A stretch of DNA of 64,000 nt from Methylomagnum ishizawai (GCF_019670005.1 NZ_AP019783.1:4118150-4182149), one strand, 5' to 3'. Positions 41,952 to 50,437 are shown, counted from the stretch's first letter. Made by a program: numbers and translations. Notes: generated by a model not told the origin, from the letters alone.

Positions 41952-43253
41952 ATGCCCCGGCAATGCCATCGCTTCCATTCCCTGCCCGCCCTCGTCGGAC
42001 TCTGCGCGAGCCTGGCCTGGCCCGGCGCGGGCTGGTCCCAAACAGCCCGGAAACCCGCCCTGGGCACTCCGCTGGGCGCGCAGATCGGCCTCAGCATCGG
42101 GGTTCCCGCCTACAACCCGGACACCGACACCTACGACGCCCCGGTCACCCTTCACAACCGTAGCGCCAAGAAAACCTTCCACGGGGCGATCAACCTGGTG
42201 GTCGGCCCCATCGAGCCGGCCGGGATCAGCCTGGCCAACGCCAGCGGCACCACGGCGGGCGGCAAACCCTACCTGCTCATCGTCCTGCCGGATCATGGCT
42301 TGGCCCCGCACCAACGGGTCAAGGGCAACAGCCTCAGCTTCGCCAACCCGGACGACGCCCATTTCAAATTCCAGCGCAAGCTGTATGGCTACCCCGGCAC
42401 CAAGCGGCCCACGGCGGTGCCCGGTCCCGACCAGAACCCCGCCCTCGGCGACACCGTCACCCTGGACGGCTCCGGCTCCAGCGACCCCAGGGGATTGCCC
42501 TTGCGCTATTCCTGGTCGATCGCCGCCGCGCCCACCGGCAGCACGGCCAGCCTCAGCGACCCGGCCAGCGCCCAGCCCAGCCTGACCCCGGACCAGCCCG
42601 GCAACTACCAAATCCAGTTGCTGGTCACCGCCGGCAACGCCGCCAGCGACCCCGCCAACCTGACGCTGACCGTCGCCAACCCGCCGCCCGTGGCCGATGC
42701 CGGGGGCGACCAAACCGCCGGCGTCGGCGACACCGTCTACCTGGACGGCTCGGCCTCCTACGATGCCGAGGACGCGGACCTGAGCTACCGCTGGTCCTTG
42801 GTCCAGGCACCCCAGGGCAGCCAAGCCACCCTGGCCGACGCCGACACCGATTCGCCCAGCTTCTTGGCCGACCAGGCCGGCACCTACCAAGTCCAACTCG
42901 TCGTCAACAATGGCGTCGTGGATAGCGCCCCGGCCCTCGCCAATATCGTGGCTTCGGCCCAGGCGGACACGCCCCCGGTGGCGGACGCCGGCTTCGACCA
43001 AACCGCCGCGACCGGCGATACCGTCTATCTGGACGGCTCGGCCTCCTACGATCCCGAGGGCGCGGACCTCGACTACCGCTGGACCTTCACCCAAAAGCCC
43101 CAGGGCAGCCAAGCCACCCTGGCCGATGCCGACACCGATTCGCCCAGCTTCGTGGCCGACCAGGCCGGCACCTACCAAGTCCAGCTCATCGTCAACGACG
43201 GCACCCACGACAGCGCCCCGGCCACCAGCCGGATCACGGTGGCCGCGCCCTGA
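41952..43253 (+). CDS. Secreted PKD-repeat protein
   Basis: This 433-aa protein has a signal peptide (about 1-32, ending PGAGWSQ), an N-terminal domain of about 120 residues resembling immunoglobulin-like binding modules (GVPAYNPDTDTYDAPVTLHN), and three PKD-type repeats of about 95 residues, each with a core like LDGSGSSDP or LDGSASYDAE and ending in NDG-type turns. The last repeat ends the protein, with no membrane anchor, PEP-CTERM or other sorting signal. An excellent ribosome binding site (AGGAGG) precedes ATG 41952. A role in adhesion or surface binding is only inferred from PKD domains. Confidence 0.82.
   Translation: MPRQCHRFHSLPALVGLCASLAWPGAGWSQTARKPALGTPLGAQIGLSIGVPAYNPDTDTYDAPVTLHNRSAKKTFHGAINLVVGPIEPAGISLANASGTTAGGKPYLLIVLPDHGLAPHQRVKGNSLSFANPDDAHFKFQRKLYGYPGTKRPTAVPGPDQNPALGDTVTLDGSGSSDPRGLPLRYSWSIAAAPTGSTASLSDPASAQPSLTPDQPGNYQIQLLVTAGNAASDPANLTLTVANPPPVADAGGDQTAGVGDTVYLDGSASYDAEDADLSYRWSLVQAPQGSQATLADADTDSPSFLADQAGTYQVQLVVNNGVVDSAPALANIVASAQADTPPVADAGFDQTAATGDTVYLDGSASYDPEGADLDYRWTFTQKPQGSQATLADADTDSPSFVADQAGTYQVQLIVNDGTHDSAPATSRITVAAP
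42687..43253 (+). repeat. Tandem coding repeat, 288-bp unit
   Basis: The second and third PKD repeats are two copies of a 288-bp unit, starting at 42687 and 42975. They share long identical stretches, for example the segment beginning CAGGGCAGCCAAGCCACCCT at 42813 and 43101. The first PKD repeat is more diverged. The pattern indicates recent internal duplication or ongoing recombination. Confidence 0.88.
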
Positions 43254-43321
43254 CGCCCCGCTTGACAGGGCCGGGCGGAAACCGGAACCTGCCGTCCCTT
43301 CAACCCAGAGGAACCCAAGCC

Positions 43322-43693
43322 ATGACCACGGAAACAACCTACACCGAGGCGCAAATCAGCGAGCGCCTCGCCCAGGAGCTACCGCACTGGTATTACGAAA
43401 ACGGCTGGATCCGGCGCAAATACCGCACCAGCGGCTGGAAGGCCAGCTTGATGGTGGTGAACACGGTCGGGCATCTGGCGGAAGCCGCCTGGCACCACCC
43501 GGACCTCACCGTGTCCTATGCCTTCGTGATCGTGAAACTGACGACCCATTCGGCCAAGGGCATCACCGACAAGGATTTCGCCCTGGCCCGCCAGATCGAG
43601 GCGGTGGTGCAATGGAAGCCGCGGGAAGAGAGTGGCGGGGTTTTGGAAGGGACGCCGGACGACCCCCGCTTCAAATATCTGAAATACGATTGA
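43322..43693 (+). CDS. phhB: Pterin-4a-carbinolamine dehydratase
   Basis: This 123-aa protein has the family signature WHHPDLTVSYAFVIVKLTTH followed by KGITDKDFALARQIEAVV, including the active-site histidine pair. It dehydrates 4a-hydroxytetrahydrobiopterin made by aromatic amino-acid hydroxylases. No phenylalanine hydroxylase is encoded in the window, so here it may serve another pterin or a moonlighting role. ATG 43322 has AGAGGAA upstream. It is convergent with hflD (six bases between stops). Confidence 0.9.
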   Translation: MTTETTYTEAQISERLAQELPHWYYENGWIRRKYRTSGWKASLMVVNTVGHLAEAAWHHPDLTVSYAFVIVKLTTHSAKGITDKDFALARQIEAVVQWKPREESGGVLEGTPDDPRFKYLKYD

Positions 43694-43699
43694 GCCGGC

Positions 43700-44320
43700 T
43701 CACAGCGCCTTGAGGAATTGCCGCGCTTCCTGCTGCAAGCGGCCACGCTGGAACAACAGCTTCCACCGTGCCCCGCCGCACTGCCGCCACAACACCGCCG
43801 AGCGCACCCCCGCCAGCAGCAGGGCGCGGATTTTGTCGGCGTTCTCGCCCTCGGCCAGGAACCTTTGCTCCCCGGCCACCAAGACCCTGGGCCGCAACTG
43901 GCTCAGGGTGCGCGAATAGGCCTCGGCCAGGATTTTCAAGACGCCTTCGTCCAGCACGCCCACGGCCTCCGCCCGTTCCGCCGCCCGGTGCACCGATACC
44001 CCGATGGCCTCGACCATCGAAGGCTCCTTCATCAGGGCGCGTTCCAGGAACAGCAGGGTCGAGGCGTAGCGGGCCTGTTCCGGGTTGGCCTGCTCCGGTC
44101 CGGACAATTGGTTATCCAGGCACCGGAGGCCCAGGCGGACGCCCTCCAACCCCCCGTAGACATCCAGCACATCGTCGGCGTCGATCTTCAAGGTGCTGGC
44201 GATGCTGGCCCGCATGGGTTCCTGCTCCGCCGCGCCCTTCTTGGCGATCTGCTGGACGAGGCAGGCCGCCTGGGACAGGCCGGCCAGGGCGATGACTTGG
44301 TTGGGGAGGGTTTTGATCAT
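43700..44320 (-). CDS. hflD: High-frequency lysogenization protein HflD homologue
   Basis: HflD (206 aa) is a mostly helical, membrane-associated protein that in E. coli inhibits phage lambda CII. Its housekeeping function is not settled. The N-terminus MIKTLPNQVIALAGLSQAAC and the block DVLDVYGGLEGVRLGLRCLD match the family. Elsewhere it usually lies beside mnmA and purB; here it lies between phhB and a MazG-like gene, with the latter starting 30 bp upstream on the same strand. Confidence 0.9.
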   Translation of the reverse strand: MIKTLPNQVIALAGLSQAACLVQQIAKKGAAEQEPMRASIASTLKIDADDVLDVYGGLEGVRLGLRCLDNQLSGPEQANPEQARYASTLLFLERALMKEPSMVEAIGVSVHRAAERAEAVGVLDEGVLKILAEAYSRTLSQLRPRVLVAGEQRFLAEGENADKIRALLLAGVRSAVLWRQCGGARWKLLFQRGRLQQEARQFLKAL

Positions 44321-44350
44321 AGGGATGTCCGGGCAACGGGAAGGGCGGTC

Positions 44351-44707
44351 TCAGGGGCGGAGGCGATTGTATTTCAGCGCCTTGCCCTTGGCTAAGGCCA
44401 CCGGGTATTTCGCGGCGTTCAGGGCCAGCTTGTCGCGGACCGCCGCCTCCAGGTCGACCCCCAGCAGGTCGGCCAGCCGCAGCAGATAAATCTGCACATC
44501 GGCGATTTCCTCCCGCACGGCCCGGAAATCCTCGGGCCGCTCCGCCAAGCGGCGCGATTCCTCCTCGGTGAGCCATTGGAAATTCTCCAATAGCTCCGCC
44601 GCTTCCACCGCCAGGGCGGTCGCGATATTCTTGGGACTGTGGAAGCGGTTCCAGTCCCGCTCCTCGGCAAACTCCCGGAGGCTCTTCTGAATCGCATCGA
44701 CATTCAT
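44351..44707 (-). CDS. MazG-like nucleotide pyrophosphohydrolase
   Basis: This 118-aa protein is of the small all-alpha MazG/dCTPase type. The metal-binding motif is in ALAVEAAELLENFQWLTEEE (E-x-x-E) followed by EEIADVQIYLLRLADLLGVD (E-x-x-D). Related enzymes cleave non-canonical or excess (d)NTPs to monophosphates, as house-cleaning. The substrate cannot be inferred. It starts 30 bp before hflD on the same strand. Confidence 0.88.
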   Translation of the reverse strand: MNVDAIQKSLREFAEERDWNRFHSPKNIATALAVEAAELLENFQWLTEEESRRLAERPEDFRAVREEIADVQIYLLRLADLLGVDLEAAVRDKLALNAAKYPVALAKGKALKYNRLRP

Positions 44708-44842
44708 GATAGCGGCCCTCCCTCGACAGGTCTTTCTGATTGATTCGGAAATAAGCGAAAATAACCGATATAAGAACGAGTGGCAGCGGCTTCCCGCCAG
44801 CCGCCACGGACCATAAACAATCGCTCGCGAGGGTACAAGCCT

Positions 44843-45151
44843 ATGGATAATTTACAGCAAAGCCTACAACGCACGATTCGCGCCCTGGAAGCCCTGAGCG
44901 AAAAGAATCCGCCCCAAGTGGAGCGGGTGGAAGAATTGCTCGACCAGCTGTTCCAGCAAAAGATCGATCTCGCCAACCTCAACACCAACCAGGCGGCGAC
45001 CCCCTACCAACAGGCCCACCAAGCCATGGGGTTGGCCGCCTCCCGCTGCGAAAAAGCCGCCAAGGACCCCGGCCAGATCAAGGAAGCGCTCCCCGCCGTC
45101 ACCGACGCTATCGGCAAGCTCACCAAGCTGCTCAACCACGTCCTGACCTGA
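44843..45151 (+). CDS. Small helical protein of unknown function
   Basis: I do not recognise this 102-aa protein. It appears entirely alpha-helical and charged, with a heptad-like first half (LQQSLQRTIRALEALSEKNP and VERVEELLDQLFQQKIDLAN), and no membrane segment or signal peptide. ATG 44843 is preferred because GAGGG lies 10 bases upstream. It is divergent from the MazG-like gene and precedes the metallophosphoesterase by about 100 bp. Confidence 0.7.
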   Translation: MDNLQQSLQRTIRALEALSEKNPPQVERVEELLDQLFQQKIDLANLNTNQAATPYQQAHQAMGLAASRCEKAAKDPGQIKEALPAVTDAIGKLTKLLNHVLT

Positions 45152-45253
45152 CCCCGCTTCCGCCGCGCCGCCCAAGGCGCGGCCCCTCCCGCCCGTCCCC
45201 GTGCCCCGGCGGCGGGGCCAAGCTTACGGCATGGCCTTCCGAGGAATTGCACC

Positions 45254-46264
45254 ATGCTCCCCCCGCCCACCGCGCCGGGCTCCGCCGCCCGCCCCCAGCA
45301 CCCGCCATACCGCTGCCCGCCCCTGGACCCCCAGACCCAGGCCCGCCTCCGGCAGCGGGTCCAGCCTTGCCATCTGAGCCGGCGGCTCGGCATCGAACAG
45401 GATTGCGAGGCGCGGGTGTTCGGCCAGGGCCGGACCTGGTTCCATATCGAGAACTGGTATTCGGCGCATGGGCTGATGCGCCACGCCCTGCGGCTGCTGG
45501 GACTCCACCGGCGGGGCCGGGCCAACGCCCGTCGCATCGCCGTCCGCCACAACGACTTCCACCTGTCGCGCCTGCCCCAAGCCTTCGAGGGCTACACCCT
45601 GCTGCATATCAGCGACCCGCACCTGGACCTGCGCGGCGATTTCCCGGACGCGCTGATCGACGCCCTGGGCCGGGCGGGCCGGTACGACCTCTGCGTCCTG
45701 ACCGGCGATTACCGCGCCCGCACCTTCGGTCCCTACCAGGGCGCGCTCGCCGCCATGGCGCGGGTGGTGCCGCATATCCATAGCCCCATCTACGGCATCC
45801 TCGGCAACCACGACACCATCCGCATGGTGCCGGGCCTGGAGGATTTGGGAATACACATGCTGCTGAACGAAGCGGTGGCCGTGCGGCGGGACGGGGCGGC
45901 GATCTATCTGGCCGGCATCGACGACCCGCATTATTACCGGGCCGACAACCTGGAAAAGGCGGTCGAGGGCATCCCGGAGGACGCCGTGTCGATCCTGCTC
46001 TCGCATTCGCCGGAAATGTACCGCCACGCCGCCTACGCCGGCTGCGACGCCATGTTGAGCGGCCACACCCATGGCGGGCAAATCTGCCTGCCGGGCGGTA
46101 TCGCCCTGCTGCTGAACGCGAACGCGCCGCGCCGGTTCTGCCAGGGGCCTTGGCGCTACCGGGATTTGCGGGGTTATACCTCGGCGGGGAGCGGGGCGAG
46201 CATCGTGGATGTGCGCCTGAATTGCCCGCCGGAAATCACCCTGCACCGGCTGCGGCGGGCATGA
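45254..46264 (+). CDS. Calcineurin-like metallophosphoesterase
   Basis: This 336-aa protein has the five metallophosphoesterase motifs: HISDPHLDL (D-x-H), LTGDYRARTFG (G-D), YGILGNHDTIR (GNHD), LLSHSPEMYRH, and LSGHTHGGQICLPG (GHTHGGQ). It belongs to the YkoQ/YaeI-like branch, whose members hydrolyse phosphodiesters, often at the membrane, but no transmembrane segment is present. The first 100 residues are a proline- and arginine-rich N-terminal extension. The substrate is unknown. GAGG lies nine bases before ATG 45254. Confidence 0.87.
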   Translation: MLPPPTAPGSAARPQHPPYRCPPLDPQTQARLRQRVQPCHLSRRLGIEQDCEARVFGQGRTWFHIENWYSAHGLMRHALRLLGLHRRGRANARRIAVRHNDFHLSRLPQAFEGYTLLHISDPHLDLRGDFPDALIDALGRAGRYDLCVLTGDYRARTFGPYQGALAAMARVVPHIHSPIYGILGNHDTIRMVPGLEDLGIHMLLNEAVAVRRDGAAIYLAGIDDPHYYRADNLEKAVEGIPEDAVSILLSHSPEMYRHAAYAGCDAMLSGHTHGGQICLPGGIALLLNANAPRRFCQGPWRYRDLRGYTSAGSGASIVDVRLNCPPEITLHRLRRA

Positions 46265-46271
46265 GCGGGAC

Positions 46272-46754
46272 TCAGTGCGGCTGTTCCCGGATGCGCAACC
46301 AAAACAACAGGCGCGACAAGGCCAGTTCCAACACCAGGAACGCCAGCACCACCCCGGCGATATAGCCCGGCTCCAACCCAAGTTCGGCCCGCGCCACGAG
46401 CAGGGGAAACAAAGATTCCGGCACCTGGTCCAATCCCAAAGCCATGCCGCTGGACGACACCCCGAGCCGGCGCTTGAGGAAACTGGAGCAAAGATCGCCC
46501 AGCATGGCCGCGCCGCCCATCGACACCCCCAAGCCCGGCGGCAGGCCCATGGCCCAAGCGGCGCACGCGGTGGCCGGCAGGGCAGCGACCACGCCACGCC
46601 AAGTCTTGGACGGACCCAACAGCGGACGGCCATCGAAATAGCGTGACCCACCATCCACCGGCCAATCGTAGCGGGCTTGCAGGGCCTTGCGCAGCAAGAT
46701 CGGCGCACCGTTGGCCACGACCAGCAAAAACAGCAGCTTCAATGTCAAAACCAT
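46272..46754 (-). CDS. CDP-archaeol synthase (CarS)-like membrane protein
   Basis: This 160-aa protein has about four membrane segments and the motif set of the CarS family (CTP:archaeol cytidylyltransferase-related): YFDGRPLLGPSKTWRGVVAA, then MLGDLCSSFLKRRLGVSSSG and ALGLDQVPE. The conserved G-x-x-K-T-W-R-G and D-x-x-x-S-F-x-K-R-R motifs are intact. Bacteria lack archaeol, so the natural lipid is unknown. ATG 46754 is preferred (AAGGA six bases upstream); an ATG eight codons earlier has no site. It is convergent with the metallophosphoesterase, seven bases apart. Confidence 0.8.
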   Translation of the reverse strand: MVLTLKLLFLLVVANGAPILLRKALQARYDWPVDGGSRYFDGRPLLGPSKTWRGVVAALPATACAAWAMGLPPGLGVSMGGAAMLGDLCSSFLKRRLGVSSSGMALGLDQVPESLFPLLVARAELGLEPGYIAGVVLAFLVLELALSRLLFWLRIREQPH

Positions 46755-47111
46755 GGCTTTTCCTTGATGATCCGTCATCGTCGGCGCATTATCCCGGACC
46801 CGGAAACCACGGCAAAGCCGGCCGGCCACGCCGGACACCGGGCGGTTCGATGGCCTCCGTCCACCCCGATGCCAGGGCGGCGTATTGCCGCCCGTCTTGG
46901 GATAGCCAGGCGGGTGGCAAGCTACTACAATCCGATACAAATTCGGTCCGCTACCTTCCCCGCGACCCCATTGAATTCGCTAAACTTAAAAGGCAGACGG
47001 AGGTCACAAAAGCTTGCCAGTTCCTTTGCAAGCAACGCCCCATGAACCTAACATCGCGCCACGATATTATTTTCGCCACATCCGCTTTCTCCGCCAACAA
47101 GATATAAAACC
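46755..47111. other. Intergenic region with one hairpin
   Basis: This 357-bp gap lies between the divergent CarS-like gene and the small gene at 47112. It holds a perfect 7-bp hairpin (GGGCGGC at 46875-46881 with GCCGCCC at 46887-46893) without a T-run. The right half (46930-47110) is AT-richer than the surroundings, as expected for promoters; TATTAT at 47065 is a possible -10 for the plus-strand gene but lacks a -35. I see no gene. Confidence 0.45.
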
Positions 47112-47414
47112 ATGAGCAATTCCAACCCCGCATTCCTGGTCGATGGTATTACCACCATCGCCATCCATAACGACGTGGCCCGTATCCAGTTCATGCAGTT
47201 GGACCAGCAAGGCAAACCCTTGGATACCGTGCGCCTGCTGGTACCCACCGGCCAAGCCCAGCAAATACACCTGGCGATAGGGCAATTGGCCGGCCTGAAC
47301 CCCACCCCCTCGGCGCAAACCGACAAAGCCGAGGAAGCGCCGGCCAAAAAGGACGAGCGCTCCGGTAGCCGGTTCGCACAAAAGCAAGACGCCCCGAAAC
47401 CCTGGAAACCTTAA
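47112..47414 (+). CDS. Small protein of unknown function
   Basis: I do not recognise this 100-aa protein. The first 65 residues form a plausible beta-rich domain (AFLVDGITTIAIHNDVARIQ, then FMQLDQQGKPLDTVRLLVPT, then AQQIHLAIGQLAGL). The last 35 are a charged, proline- and lysine-rich tail (DKAEEAPAKKDERSGSRF) that is probably disordered. There is no signal peptide. The coding style matches the genome. It is convergent with the phosphatase gene at 47548. Confidence 0.65.
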   Translation: MSNSNPAFLVDGITTIAIHNDVARIQFMQLDQQGKPLDTVRLLVPTGQAQQIHLAIGQLAGLNPTPSAQTDKAEEAPAKKDERSGSRFAQKQDAPKPWKP

Positions 47415-47547
47415 ATCCAGGCACGATATTCCCAACCGATATACAAGGCATATACAAGGCCGGATTCTCCGGGGTCCGGGCCACCGGGCCGGGACGGCGC
47501 ATCGCCCCCGGCCCCCGGTGCCGCCACGATGGCGGGGCGCGCCCCCG

Positions 47548-49464
47548 TCACATCACCCGCATCGCCACCATACTGATATCGTCCTCGAACGCGGCTTTGC
47601 CACAAAAGCCACGCAATTCCTCCAATAAGGACCGGACCAACTGTCCGGGGGCCAAATCCCCATAAGCCCCGATCCAGCGGCATAAACGCCCGGCCCCGAA
47701 GAACTCCCCCTGCTCGTCGCGGGACTCGACCACCCCGTCGGTGTAGAGCAGCAAGCAATCCCCCGGCTCCAGCACCAAACCATTCTCCTCGAAGCCCGGT
47801 TCGCGCTTGACGCCCAGGATCAAGCCATCGGCATCCAGTTCGACACAGCCCGTCCCCGCCCGCCGCCGCAGCAAGACCCGGTTATGCCCGGCGTTGGCGA
47901 AGCGCAGCCGGCGGGTGGCGAGTTCATAGCGCAGATAGAACAGGGTGATGAAGAGTTCGGCCCCTTGCAAATCCTCGAACAGGGCGGCGTTGACCGCACC
48001 CAGCAAGGCGGCGGGACCGGGCGCGGCCCGATCTTCGTGGGCGCGGCGCAGTTCGGCCTTCAGGGTGCTGCGGAGTTCGGTCATGATGAGCGCGGCCCCG
48101 ACGCTATGGCCGGACACATCGGCGATCACCAGGTCCACCCGGCCATCGTGCGAGAAATAATCGAAATAATCGCCGCCGACATGGGTGGCCGGGACGCACA
48201 CCCCGGCGATCTCGGCACCGGGCAGGCGCAAGGGGGCTTTGGGCAGCAGGGAAAGCTGGATTTGCTTGGCGATTTCCAATTCCTGGCGCTCGGCCTCGGC
48301 CCGGCGGCGCTCGGTGACATCGGCCTGCACGCCGATGTAATGGGTCACGGCCCCGGCCTCGTCGCGCACCGGGGATAGCAGCAATTCGTTCCAGAACGGC
48401 GTGCCGTCCTTGCGGTAGTTCAGCAGGACGCCCTCGTAGACCCGGCCTTCGCGCAAGGCCGACCGGATCGCCGCCCTGGCTTCAGGATCGGTGCCCGGAC
48501 CTTGCAGCATCGCCATGCCCTGGCCCAGGAGTTCCCCGCGGGGGTAGCCGGTGATGCGGACCAGGGCCGGATTGACATAGAGGTTGGGATAATCGTCCTG
48601 GCGGGCGTCGGCGATGGCGATGCCCACGCTGGCCGCCTCGATGGCGCGTTCGCGGAGGCGCAGGGCATCCTCGAAACGCTTGTGGGCGGTGATGTCCAGG
48701 TCTACGCCGCGCCAGCGCAGCAAGCGCCCGGCCTCGTCGAAGATGGGCATGCCGGTCGACTCGGTGAATACCTCGTGCCCGTCGCGGTGGCGGTAGCGGT
48801 TGACCAGGCGCTGGAAGGGGCGGGCGTTGCGCCCCTGCGGTGGCACGCCTTCCGACCAGTGCCGGCGGTCCTCGAAGGTCATCAGGTCCAGGTAGGAACG
48901 GCCCAGGACATCCTCGGGCCGGTAGCCCAGGATGCTCTCCACCGCGTTGCTGCAATAGAGATAACGCCCGGCGGCGTCCTGTTCCCACAGCCATTCGCCC
49001 ACCATGTCGGCGACCTGGCTGAACCGCGCCTCGCTCTCCCGCAGCGCCTCGTGGTCGCGGCGCTGGGCGGCCTCGGCCTGCTTGCGGCGGGTCAGGTCGT
49101 GGACGATGCCGACGAACAAGCGCTGATCGCCCTGGCGTTGCTCGCCGATGGAAAGATACATGGGGAACAGCGAGCCATCCTTGCGCCGCCCCTGGACCTC
49201 GCGCCCCACGCCGATGATCTTCTTGATGCCGGTGCGCAGGTAATCGGCCAGATAACCGTCGTGGCGGGAACGGTCGGGCTCGGGCATCAACAGGCTGACG
49301 TTGTGGCCCATGACCTCGTCGCGGTGGTAGCCGAACAGGCGCTCCGCCGCCGGGTTGAACCAATGCATGGTCCCGGCCTCGTCGATGACGATCACGCCGT
49401 CGGCGACGGTGTCGAGGATGGCGCGGAAATTGGAAACGATATCGCAGGCGGGACCGGACTCCAC
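47548..49464 (-). CDS. PAS-PAS-LOV-like-SpoIIE (PP2C) phosphatase
   Basis: This 638-aa cytoplasmic protein has PAS domains at about 8-125 and 145-260, a LOV-type PAS at about 275-385, and a C-terminal PP2C/SpoIIE phosphatase domain (about 415-638). The phosphatase has the metal-site aspartates in VGGDYFDYFS, VIADVSGHSVGAA, LLYTDGVVESRD and EDDISMVA. The third domain follows the LOV consensus (LYVNPALVRITGYPRGELLG, LNYRKDGTPFWNELLLSP, HYIGVQADVTE), but the photoactive GxNCRFLQ is replaced by GQGMAMLQ: the cysteine is Met317. By analogy with RsbU/RsbP it would dephosphorylate an anti-anti-sigma factor, but no such gene is nearby. GTG 49464 is chosen, with GGGAGG eight bases upstream. Confidence 0.9.
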   Translation of the reverse strand: MESGPACDIVSNFRAILDTVADGVIVIDEAGTMHWFNPAAERLFGYHRDEVMGHNVSLLMPEPDRSRHDGYLADYLRTGIKKIIGVGREVQGRRKDGSLFPMYLSIGEQRQGDQRLFVGIVHDLTRRKQAEAAQRRDHEALRESEARFSQVADMVGEWLWEQDAAGRYLYCSNAVESILGYRPEDVLGRSYLDLMTFEDRRHWSEGVPPQGRNARPFQRLVNRYRHRDGHEVFTESTGMPIFDEAGRLLRWRGVDLDITAHKRFEDALRLRERAIEAASVGIAIADARQDDYPNLYVNPALVRITGYPRGELLGQGMAMLQGPGTDPEARAAIRSALREGRVYEGVLLNYRKDGTPFWNELLLSPVRDEAGAVTHYIGVQADVTERRRAEAERQELEIAKQIQLSLLPKAPLRLPGAEIAGVCVPATHVGGDYFDYFSHDGRVDLVIADVSGHSVGAALIMTELRSTLKAELRRAHEDRAAPGPAALLGAVNAALFEDLQGAELFITLFYLRYELATRRLRFANAGHNRVLLRRRAGTGCVELDADGLILGVKREPGFEENGLVLEPGDCLLLYTDGVVESRDEQGEFFGAGRLCRWIGAYGDLAPGQLVRSLLEELRGFCGKAAFEDDISMVAMRVM

Positions 49465-49731
49465 CGCGAACACCTCCCGGCCCGGCAGCGCGAACCCACC
49501 CCCCGGCCCGCCGCCGCCTGGGTCGGCCAGCCCGAACGCTTGGTTTTTGGTGTCGATGGGAATGCCCTCCTCGCAGGCTGGCGGAAGCCGCCTTCAATGA
49601 CCCTTCGGACCCCCGGTCCGCCACCGGGGTTCCGGCCTCGAAGGACTATGCAAGCACGGCCCACCGGGTCCAGGCAAGGACCGGGCATGGCGCGGGGTGG
49701 GTGGAACCGGGATGAACCTGCGCGGGGGAAA

Positions 49732-49753
49732 CCGATCCGGTTCCCCGGATCGG
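49732..49753 (-). terminator. Hairpin after the TIGR04073 gene
   Basis: A 9-bp perfect stem (CCGATCCGG at 49732-49740 with CCGGATCGG at 49745-49753) with a 4-nt loop starts nine bases after the stop codon on the minus strand and is followed by TTTCCCC. The stem is strong, the U-tract weak, so termination is probable but may be incomplete. Confidence 0.6.
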
Positions 49754-49761
49754 CTCGGGCT

Positions 49762-50253
49762 TCATTTGCGGGGGGCGGGCGCGGCGGGCTTGGGCTGGCT
49801 ATCGACCTTGAAATAAGGGCCGTATTGGGTGTCGGTGTAGAAATTCTGCCAGACGAAGGCCGGATGGGTGATGGGTTCGGTGGGCACGAAGCACGTCACG
49901 AAATCGGTCAGGCCGGCCAAGGTGCGGCCCAGCATGTGCATCGCGCCCTTGAGCCCGCCGCCTGTGATCCCCCACAGCACATAGCCGCCGCGGTCGAAGG
50001 CGCTGCCGTAGCTGCTGGTGTTGTTGGCGGTGTTGATCATGTTCTTGGGCACCTCGACGAAGCCGGTCATCATGTTCATGATGCCCGAAGCCAGCTTCAG
50101 CCGGACCTTGTCGCCATAATCGTCGGCGGGCGGGGCCGGGGCGTTGACGACCCGCGCCCCCTGGACCGCCTGGGCCGGGGGCGGGCTGGCCGGGGCGGCG
50201 GTGGAAAGCGCCGTCAACGCGGCGAGCAGCAGGATTCTTGGCATCTTCGACAT
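49762..50253 (-). CDS. Exosortase system-associated protein, TIGR04073 family
   Basis: This 163-aa protein has a signal peptide (about 1-25, ending APASPPPAQA) and matches the TIGR04073 pattern: RLKLASGIMNMMTGFVEVPK, then NMINTANNTSSYGSAFDRGG, then MHMLGRTLAGLTDFVTCFVP and EPITHPAFVWQNFYTDTQYG. Such proteins are found almost only in genomes with an exosortase and PEP-CTERM proteins, but their role is unknown. Neither an exosortase nor a PEP-CTERM protein is in this window. GAGGT precedes ATG 50253. Confidence 0.82.
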   Translation of the reverse strand: MSKMPRILLLAALTALSTAAPASPPPAQAVQGARVVNAPAPPADDYGDKVRLKLASGIMNMMTGFVEVPKNMINTANNTSSYGSAFDRGGYVLWGITGGGLKGAMHMLGRTLAGLTDFVTCFVPTEPITHPAFVWQNFYTDTQYGPYFKVDSQPKPAAPAPRK

Positions 50254-50437
50254 AGCGACCTCGCGGGATGGCTGGCAAAACAGGGGGGGAACCGCCCGTC
50301 CGAACCGGCGCGACGCATCCCCGGACGGCTGGACCATCCCATCAAGATTAGGCAAGCCGGCGGTTTTTTTCAAACCGATGTCCCATCGGCGTGGCCCGGA
50401 CGCGGGCCTCCATGCCCGAAAATGCCGCGCCGCCGCC

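Noticed and set aside
46643-47107. A 154-codon plus-strand frame in the gap before 47112
   Set aside because: It overlaps the CarS-like gene in antisense and has no coding character or start signal.
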